A stretch of 28,226 bases of DNA from Mesotaenium endlicherianum (lineage: Eukaryota > Streptophyta > Zygnematophyceae > Zygnematales > Mesotaeniaceae): the NCBI GenBank assembly GCA_009602735.1, contig WELA01006070.1, forward strand, positions 330,682-358,907. Reading direction: 5' to 3'. This document shows positions 19,796-28,226 of the stretch, piece after piece (position 1 is the stretch's first letter; each line of letters opens with the position of its first letter). The notes beneath the pieces are model-generated. The model was given only the letters and a program-made list of their open reading frames with translations, was not told where the DNA came from and did not search any database. A program made the position numbers and the translations under genes.

Positions 19796-22700
19796 ATGGC
19801 AGCACTTCGATCTCTACATTTTATTGCTGCTAACGCAGCTCCCTCTGGACTGGCTCTTACGAATTTCGACCATGGACGTTGTGTGTCAAGAGCTCAGGCC
19901 TCATGCAGTAGTAGACGTGGACCAGGAGGTCTGAGCCTTGACTCGGACGTGAGTTTTCGACGTGAATCAATTTTTCTCACAGGAGCCCAGAGCCTATATG
20001 TGCCAATTCGAGCCTCTGTCACTGGTAGGGACACATGTAAGGGGAGGTTCTGGTTTTCGTCAGATGTGCCCTCGCAGAGGATTATTGCAGCTTCTGCAGA
20101 GCTAACCGTGGCCGATTCAAGCTTTGCTGCCCCAACACCTGTCATTAATGGGCATCCGAAAGCGGCGGAAAGGGAGCCTTCAATCGCAACCATGGCAGTT
20201 CATGCAGGTCATGTGTTCTCTATTACAGCAATTACTTTGGATCTTCTGAACAAATGCGTATGAGTAGATGAGAGGGACTCCTTCCGGCGATTTGAACGTT
20301 CTCTAGTCAACTGGAGCAGGGCTTGTCTCAGAAGTTCCAAAAAAATATCGTGATAGCTGAAACCTGATTTGATAATATGTCTCTCTGCTTCTACGTTTGC
20401 TTCTACGTCAGTATTGCTAGCACCTTTCTTAACCTTCATCTGACGGACAAAATCTTGACTTGTAGATACATTGCTGAAACAGTCTGTACACATTGCTTGT
20501 TAATATTGTGGCTCACCCTAGCAGTCAAGTTAACAGGGTCTTGTATTTCTGTCGTGCAGGTGAAAGACACGGAAGACCATCTGTTGCAGATTCTCTGACC
20601 ACACCCATCGTGCAGACTTCTACGTACTACTTCAAAGATACTGCAGAGCTTATTGGCTTCCAGGTACCAAACTTGTGCTCCTGGCAGGACTTGAAATAAT
20701 GTATGACCATCGTACTGCCCTTTATCATGTGCCTACATGCAGTTTAAGCTATGCATCTACCATGGCAAATATGCGTTGTATGTCCCCAATGTAGTGGAAG
20801 ACCGTAACTGAATAAGTGCAAGCGTCTGCTGCAGGAGGGCACACACACCAGCTTTGAGTATGGACGTTATGGAAATCCTACCACTCACACTGTGGAACAG
20901 AAGATAAGGTGAGATCATTGATTGGGAGCACGGATCTCAATGTGCAAAGGTGGGAGCACAAGTGTTCCCCATTGTGGACTGTTTGCAGCAGTAGGGATGT
21001 GAAAGCTCATGGCAACTAGTGGCCAATGCTGATGTATGAGAACGTGTACAGCATATATATCATGTTATTGGCTTATAGTGCTCCTGGCAAGTGGGAGCTT
21101 CTTTTTCATTATCAGCACTTCCTGGTGTCACCTGCAGCCAGATGGAAGGTGCTGAGGAAACCCTTCTATCAACTTCTGGAATGTGCTCGGCTACCACTAT
21201 GCTGCTGGCCATAGTTCCGGCGGGAGGGCACATTGTTACCACCACTGACTGCTACAGAAGAACTCGTCAATTTATACAGACAGTCTTGCCCAAGATGGGA
21301 ATAACGGTAATTTATTGTCCATGACCCTGGCTGCTTTGTCCGTGCAAGGCCTGCTGGAAGCTGGGCTCATAATGTTTCAACTGTACGAGCCTTTTTGTTT
21401 GAAGTATGACGGTTAACTTTCTATCTTGAGGAGGGGCTATCTGAACATGGTAATATGCTCCATAAGGACCATGTACTGCAGGTGGACGTTCAATTACTTT
21501 TTAGACAACAATGGCTATTGCAAGTTGTAGATTGGGACCTGGTGCATGTAATTTGTGAAGGAAAGCATTGGTCAGCTAAATTCTCCCCTTGGCTGGCTAC
21601 CGCAAGATAGGGTGGTGACTGCCTTTGGAATAGTCGGACAGTTTTGATCAGAGCTGCGCAGTATATAACATGAGGATTGTGTGATGGCAGACGACTGTGA
21701 TTGATCCTTCAGACATGGTCGGGCTGGAGCAAGCACTTGACCAGCACAAGGTGCGCCTGCCTCCCTTTCAGTCCTGCAGGGTTCGGGCAGCAGAGTTATT
21801 GAGGCAGTGGGGAAGTGATGAATGTGGAGGTTTCAGGGTTACGTTTGTATGTTTCTCACTCATCAATACTTACACACCAGAAATTTCCAATCATGATGGA
21901 TGTCTTTGTGGACAGGGGCAATGTAGACTATCAAATTGCTGATGAGGAACTACAGGCCATGCTTAGAATCATGCCGGTAGTAGGTTTCCAAGAGGGTGCT
22001 TATAGGCAGACTGGGTTGGGTTGCCAAGTGCTAGTTCACTGAAGGATGTCCATTGTGGCATTACGTTGTGGAGCAGGTTTCACTCTTCTTCTCCGAGTCC
22101 CCAACAAACCCGTACTTGAGATGCATCGACATTGAGCTGGTGTCAAAGATCTGCCACTCAAAGGGTGCCCTGGTGTGCATCGACTCTACCTTTGCGACGC
22201 CTGTCAACCAAAAGGCACTCGCTTTGGGAGCTGACATGGTGTTGCACTCTGCCACGAAGTACTATGCGGGGCACAACGACGTACGTGAAAGTCACTCCCA
22301 CTTGTCTCTTTGCCATATTAGCTGTAGCTTGTGGGCACGGGGCATGAGAAGAGGATGTGATTCTTTTCACGTGATTGGCTGGACTTGAGCCAAAATGGCA
22401 GGCCCAGAATGGAAGAGGGCAGCAGCTGTATGACTCACTACTAGAATTTCTTCTGGCGCTTTGAGAGAGGTGTGGGCAACAAGAGAAGTCAGCAAAGTGC
22501 CTTGTTTGATATCGAAGAGCAGTACTTGCAATAAGTTGTTGAATATGATACATCTTTGCTTATGGACAACCTCTAGCAATGGAAACTTCTTCGAAGCCCT
22601 ACAATATGTTAAGCACAAGTGGAGCTGGGGGTTGCATGGGGTATGCAACAGGTGCTGGCCGGCACCCTGAGCGGGTCGAGGGAGTGCATTGGCGCTGTCC

Positions 22701-25188
22701 GTGCCCTGCACAATGTCCTGGGTGGCGTGGTTGACGCAGTAAGTATCATCCACCTGCCGCTCAATTCCATGGGATGCCCCTGGGCTGCTTGCTGAATTTT
22801 TGCCGAGTGCCTTACACAATTACACAATGCACGGGATTGGACTTACTGCTGCCTGCCTGCCTGTGGCCTCTCAGAGTTGGCTCTGTTGGAGTGGGGAGGC
22901 ATGATGTGCTGTTGAGCTATCGAGCGCTCGGCTCCTGAGAGGCCTGTTATGGTACCGGCATGACAGGAATGGAGATGCTTTGCTAGTGTGCCCCTGCACT
23001 TCACAAGCATCTCAGTTGGCAGGTTTGCATTGCCAGTGGCGTTAAAAGGGTGCTATTAGCTGATGCTTTGAGCGACCGCTTGCGGGGGGTGCAGCATGCG
23101 GCGTATCTGATCTTGAGGGGGATCAAGACGCTCCACTTGCGTGTGAGGCAGCAGAACGAGTCTGCTCTTAGGTTAGCAAGAGAGCTGGAGGCTCACCCGA
23201 AGGTAAGCTGCCCACTTGCTAGTGCTGATGCGTGCCTGAGCTTGACTCATCTGGCTCTAGCCTACGACATTTCTGGACATCAGGGTCGGACATCAGGATG
23301 AACTGGCATCTGCTCCTTTCTCGCTGTTCCTTTCTTTGCTTCATTCTTTTCATCTTGGTGCCTTATTTTTGGGGCACAAAGTTCGATCTCGGAGCTACAG
23401 TGGGCCTCACGTGGCCAAGCAGAAGGCTGGAGTCCGAACCTTCAAACATGTTCTAGTTTGACTTCCACGTGGCCTCCACAGCCAGCTCGGGATGCCCCCT
23501 GTGCCGCCTGCAGTGATTTTCAACTCTCTCTCTCTGAAAAAGCTCGCTATAAGGTCAGGAGATGGGGGGGAGGGGGGGAAGACCTAGGTTTTTTGTGTTT
23601 GGTCTGGTTGCAATTCAGGCTCCAGGGGAACTGTGGGTGTTATTTTTAGGGGGGGTGTGGGAGTGGAGCGGCGGTCCATTTCTCCTTAATCATGTATGCC
23701 GGTGCTGAGAGGTATAGGGTAGGGTGCATGCGGCTGGGTGGCGTGGTGGTCCCCAAGTACTTCACTCCAAGGAGAGAGGTGTAGGGTCACTATATCTGCA
23801 GCTGGAGAGGGGGGATGCTGGGAGTCAAGTGGTGGTCCACTTACATGCAGCTGGATGCGAGAGGGGTGAGCAGATCCAGCGAGTGCACTACCCGGGCCTG
23901 GAGAGCCACACAGAGCACCACATAGCGCGCAAGCAGATGACGGGCTTTGGCGGCGTCGTCAGCTTCGAGGTGCGTCCCGGACCCCTTCACCGTCCTCGTC
24001 CTCGTTGTCGTCCTGTCACTCGCTGCATCACCAGCCCCCCTTCTTTGCTTTGCCCTTCTCCCCCCCCTATCCTGGTCCCCTTGGGCTCCTCCCCCGCTCA
24101 CTTTCTTCTCCCCTCCCTCTCTTTCCCGGAGTACTCTGACCGCTCCTACGAGTGCTTCCCGTGGCTCTTGTGATTGCATCCGCCTGCTGTGGTTCCTTCG
24201 GGTGGAACCAATAGCAGGTCCTGTCACCTATTCTGTTCCCGGGCATCTCAGCTGGGGTCAGTGAGGAATGTCTTTGAAGGACAGGCATATCAGCTGGAAA
24301 GCAGTCGGTAGGACTTGCCGAGTCGCGACCGAGTGGGTTAGCTTTCTTCGCAAGGTTTAGGGAGAGGAGAGTAAGGGCGTGGGGGTTGGCATTTGAGTGC
24401 TACTTCGTGTATCAAAGTGAGTTCGCTTTTCCGCAAGGTCTCAGGGAGAGTCTGGGCGCGGGGGTTGGCGCTCGAGTGCTACATTGTGTGGTAAAAGAAT
24501 CTGGGTGGGTGTTGTATTTTTGTGCATTTTATAGCAGTGGATGTGCGCACTTCTTTCCCTGCTTCCCACCCACCATCCTAGAATCCGATGCTGCTGATTG
24601 GCTGGAGCATGCTACTACGACAGCTTGGTGAGCAAAAGCGTGTGCTATATTAGAACAGGAAGCAGTTGCGGCCGGAAGTTTACTATGTGTTCTGTTGCGC
24701 ATATGTTTCGTGTACCAACCATGCTGGACATGCCTACTGCAGGTGAACGGGGACTTGGAGCGGACTTCAAAGTTCATTGACAGCCTGAGGATTCCCTACA
24801 TTGCTCCTTCTCTGGGAGGAGTGGAGAGCCTGGTGGAACAGCCAACCATCATCTCATACTGGTGAGCTCGCCAATAGTTTTTCGGCAGGACACAGAGCAG
24901 ATGCATAGGGCTTGCGTGCATATTTGATTCATGTTGTGTTCATGTTGGTGCAAATCATCTTGGGACCTCTCTGCGTGCTGATTGCTGCTATTATTGCTGC
25001 TATTGTTTCAAATTGCAGCCATCTTGGGTCATGTCTATATTGATGTGTTGTACTCGTCTCGCAGGGATTATGGTCCGGCTGAGAGGGCAAGGTTGGGAAT
25101 CAAAGACAACCTTGTGCGCTTCAGCGTGGGGATTGAAGACTATGACGACATCCGCGATGACGTCATGCAAGGCTTAGACAGCATCTAG
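19796..25188 (+). CDS. CGS1: cystathionine gamma-synthase, plastid-type (11 exons, 518 aa)
   Basis: A PLP enzyme that in plants joins O-phosphohomoserine and cysteine into cystathionine, committing carbon to methionine synthesis in plastids. Exons: 19796-20207, 20560-20663, 20835-20908, 21138-21306, 21691-21750, 22077-22280, 22652-22738, 23095-23202, 23874-23969, 24743-24861, 25065-25188. All introns are GT-AG and the phases agree. An in-frame TAA at 19784-19786 fixes the start. Residues 1 to about 130 are Ser/Ala/Arg-rich, like a transit peptide plus the plant N-terminal extension. The Cys/Met-metabolism fold begins at AVHAGERHGR. Seen motifs: [11 protein letters not shown] (179-189), [45 protein letters not shown] with cofactor-binding D309, [12 protein letters not shown] with Schiff-base lysine K334, [13 protein letters not shown], and the ending [14 protein letters not shown]. 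Compared with flowering plants it is slightly short, has GGVVDAHAAYL before the LRG segment, and lacks a clear MTO1 peptide in exon 1. Cystathionine gamma-lyase is less likely because of the plant-type N-terminus and C-terminus. Confidence 0.95.
24333..24495. repeat. degenerate ~84-bp tandem duplication in CGS intron 9
   Basis: The segment from 24333 (GTGGGTTAGCTTTCTTCGCA) to about 24415 is repeated with substitutions from 24417 to about 24495. Both copies share CGCAAGGT, GGGGGTTGGC and GAGTGCTAC blocks in order. It is entirely intronic. Confidence 0.75.
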
Positions 25189-27908
25189 AACCTCCTCCAG
25201 ATGCTGATGAGCGGGGACACCGCCTGTTTCATTTTTACCGCGCTACGCTTACTGCACGGCTTTCGCTATGACTCACGTTAATAATACGCATCTAATTAGC
25301 TAGGGATTGGAGTCTTAAAGTGAAGGCTCAGGGTGTGCGTCTACTTAGAAGTAGTGTTGTCAATATTGCTATTGCTTAAGGTGCTGGCTAGTGACTGCAA
25401 GCATACAAGATATATATGCACTTGTTTGCAGGAAACTCTTGGTGTTAGCCTTCTGGCTCTGTGTCTTTTAAAGACACAGAAATGCCCAATGTTGCTTCAA
25501 TGACCATGAAGTGCTGTGTGTGTGAGTCTCCAGCAGTAAGCTAGGGCTGCCTATGTAGCCCCCCTCCACTGCCGGGCCAAGTTTCAGTGACAGAAAGTCT
25601 TCACCTGATGTTGCTTTCGAGGCACTCTTTGTCTGCACTGTGTTTTATCTCAGACAACGTTGTGATTGTTTGTTGCTAACTGCTGATTGATTTTGATAAC
25701 CTTGTCAGCCTGTCTTGCGTCTATGCAGTGTACACCATGACTCATACAGCACAGTGTTTGCCAAGCTCAGCTTCTGCATACTCGTTGGGACATCTGCAAG
25801 ATGCAATCATTTCAAAGTCCCTCTTGACTCATCCTCAAGTGCCTCTGGTTGTTGTGGCTTAAAAAAGGCGCTGTGAAGTTACTGCTGTGCTGCGCTTCTG
25901 TCGAACTGCAGCAATGATAACGCAGCAGAGTTCACACTTTTATGAGCCTAGAGCATAGGATGCTTTTCCACATAGCTGGCAACAATGTTACTCCATGATA
26001 ACAGCTAGCCTCGATGCTCATTTCAAACTTTCTTGCAATTACACATTGTCAGGGTCAAAACCTTCTTTATTCAAGAAGTCATCCAACGCAAACATATACC
26101 TCTGATCCTGGCTGTTGCAACTTATCGGCCTAACTTTTATTTATCTTAGGGTGATATGCAGAGGTGGCATCCACTTGTAAATGAAACACCTATCGCCACT
26201 GAAGGTCAGCTGCATGTTGGTGTTCATATTCATAACTTAATATCTCCACCTGTCCAACACTGCCTCTACATGTATGGCCATGTACTCATAATCAATAATG
26301 GCTCAACAATACCACTTGATAATAACAGATGATATTTACCTTTTTACAATCCGTGAGGAACAAAAAAGTTCCAACTACGTCGTTCAAGTTCTGTGTCTAT
26401 TTCCAAGCTAGTGTCTAGAACCTCTTCCATACATCCTTGACTGTCTTGTGATGTAAACTTTGACGAGGTTCAGACGTGCCACCGGCAGATGCATACAACA
26501 ACGTGACAAAGTTTTCTGAATATGAGAAAATACTCTCCATTCCTACACATAGATGGATTTGAGGCTAATTAAGCTCCAGCTCAACAAGGACGCGATCGTG
26601 CAATCTCTTATTTTGCACGTCTCATGCCCCGCCAGTACATGGCTCGGAGATTGCTGCATAAGTAGGTACGCATTATTGTTCAATCATTCACACCAATTAA
26701 CACAAAAACGGGGCTACGGCTGTCCGTTATTTATTCTGGTTGCCTTGTGAGCTTGATTGTGTACAAGTAGTGGAGATAAAAGACATTCAAAATTTGATGA
26801 GCTTAGACTAGGTTGATCTATATATGCGTTAAAATATCAAAGCTACTTCATGTGCATAGGTCCCACAGTCTCCGTGTATGTGGAATCAACTCTTCAATGT
26901 GCTCTTATACTGAGCGTGCTTAATTCTTAAAGATCGAAAGCCGAGGGGGTTTGCTTCCTAAAGATCGACATGTTGCTTAACTTAGTAAAAATTCATAAGC
27001 CACGTGCACATAGAAGCAAGTTGGGCAGTTTGCCCATCATCATGAGTAAGAATTTGTACATGTAACAGGTCTCTAACGAGCCTAGCAATGATAGCATGGC
27101 TCCTTACGTGCAATTGCCTCAAGATGATTGTTTAATACATACTAATTTAAAAATCTCATAGCCCACAAATTTATGAGTGAAGAAGATATTGTAATAGTAT
27201 GCGGAACGCAGTACGTAACACATACTCTTGAAATAAGATAACTCCATAAATTACAATCTAACACAATCCAGAAGGAAAGTCACTGGTACCACGTGCTCTG
27301 CATCATCTGGTCCAAAGTACGTGGACAGGGAGCACTTGTAATTTGCCTTCTAACCTAAGGAGCCTACATAACCAAGTGAACTTATTGAGTACAATATGCT
27401 TAAAAGCCCACTTGCTCCGTTGCAGTCACTCTAAGCAGAAGACTTTTAAGTCATCAAAGCCCAAGCTCTATCCTAGGTAGCAATATTGTATTCGCAGCAA
27501 CTCAGTAAAATCCTTCGCACAAAAAGAACCAAGCGGCTAAAGAGCTCATAGCACTCTTATGGGCTTTGATCGAGCACTAACGAAGTGACACCTAAACACT
27601 CACGCCAAAGACAAACTGGCGGCAAGAGGGCGGTTGTGACCTGCCCCACTGCAGTTACAAGTGCTGCAGGTGCAGGTCGCTAACGCTACCCGCCCAAAAA
27701 GCTCTATGTAATAAATATGTGCACTGTATATTGCTGTACATCCTAGTCCAGACTTATTTCCACATATTAACATAACAGACCCTTTCAGCCTCAGCATCAC
27801 GTTGTTGTTCATATGACAGAACAACAGGGGCCTCCAAATGCAATCCACAGTTCCCAAGCATCCACAGGTGAGTAATGAAGCAGATGATCCCACCAGGCCT
27901 GGAGGAAT
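25189..27908. other. CGS 3' UTR and intergenic DNA
   Basis: The CGS 3' UTR must start here, but I see no clear AATAAA close to the stop. Beyond that, open frames are short and unrecognisable and no splice-consistent gene could be built. No RNA gene or mobile element was recognised. Confidence 0.55.
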
Positions 27909-28100
27909 TTAAGGGCAACAAGGAGGGGCGACATGGCTGGCGTCCGTAGTTGAACCTCCTGCTGTTCCAGCTTGTCCTGTCAAGTTTGTTGAACTGGAAG
28001 CGGGCGGAGGCGGGGAACTTTGCAACAGGGAGCGGCGGCCTGATGTTGCACTAATATTGCCTTCTACTAGCACCTGCAGCTCATTATATATATACACGGC
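27909..28100 (-). CDS. possible terminal exon of an unidentified gene
   Basis: On the minus strand, a pyrimidine-rich stretch ending CTGCAG (28101-28103 in plus coordinates) looks like a splice acceptor. It is followed by 63 codons and TAA. The peptide starts AVYIYNELQV, contains GRRSLLQ then a PPPP run, and is Ser/Thr/Gly-rich before ending PPCCP. The open frame continues upstream without an ATG and begins with GTG in the AC repeat, so it is not a complete eukaryotic gene. If real, it is the 3' end of a gene whose earlier exons lie beyond the right edge. The composition suggests an extracellular or low-complexity tail. Function unknown, and it may be chance. Confidence 0.25.
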   Translation of the reverse strand, partial: AVYIYNELQVLVEGNISATSGRRSLLQSSPPPPASSSTNLTGQAGTAGGSTTDASHVAPPCCP

Positions 28101-28130
28101 CTGCAGGAAAAAGCCCACAGCCACACAAAT

Positions 28131-28144
28131 CAACACACACACAC

Positions 28145-28226
<82 letters not shown>
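28131..28226. repeat. (AC)n then (AG)n microsatellite at right edge
   Basis: A short AC run (28131-28145) is followed by about 39 uninterrupted AG units (28149-28226) running off the window. It mirrors the left edge. Confidence 0.97.

Overview
The window looks like nuclear DNA of a land plant. It holds three intron-rich protein genes, all with plant-type products: an R2R3-MYB transcription factor, the ER enzyme that starts N-glycan assembly (ALG7/GPT), and a plastid-type cystathionine gamma-synthase. I rebuilt the exons by hand from splice signals, reading frame and family homology. All three models close without frameshifts: 1596, 1278 and 1557 coding bases, each divisible by three. I cannot name the species. 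A non-seed plant such as a bryophyte is plausible because of the compact introns, the non-angiosperm wording of the proteins and the lack of a recognisable MTO1 peptide in the synthase, but this is inference.

Layout. Bases 1-62 are an (AG)n microsatellite. Bases 63-5035 are mostly AT-rich with no gene I can support; they hold a degenerate 41-bp triple repeat, a tRNA-like Pol III B-box segment and a 73-bp nested inverted repeat. The MYB gene lies on the plus strand at 5036-7645 (6 exons, 531 aa). ALG7 lies on the minus strand at 10004-17476 (10 exons, 425 aa) and converges on MYB. Cystathionine gamma-synthase lies on the plus strand at 19796-25188 (11 exons, 518 aa), divergent from ALG7 across about 2.3 kb. 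Bases 25189-27908 show no gene. A possible terminal exon of a gene leaving the window lies on the minus strand at 27909-28100. The window ends in another (AG)n tract.

The three gene products act in different places: nucleus, ER membrane and plastid. I see no operon-like or pathway link between them. The most unusual locus is ALG7. Its coding exons are conserved, but its GC-rich introns are full of simple repeats: GAGCT/GAGCC pentamers, CAG/CAC triplets, (CT)n(CA)n, polypurine tracts, a G-quadruplex motif and alternating CG. Two of its nine introns appear to use GC-AG instead of GT-AG splice sites, and its last coding exon is only 60 bases long and about 950 bases from the previous one. I saw no mobile element with coding capacity, no CRISPR array, no rRNA and no intact tRNA.
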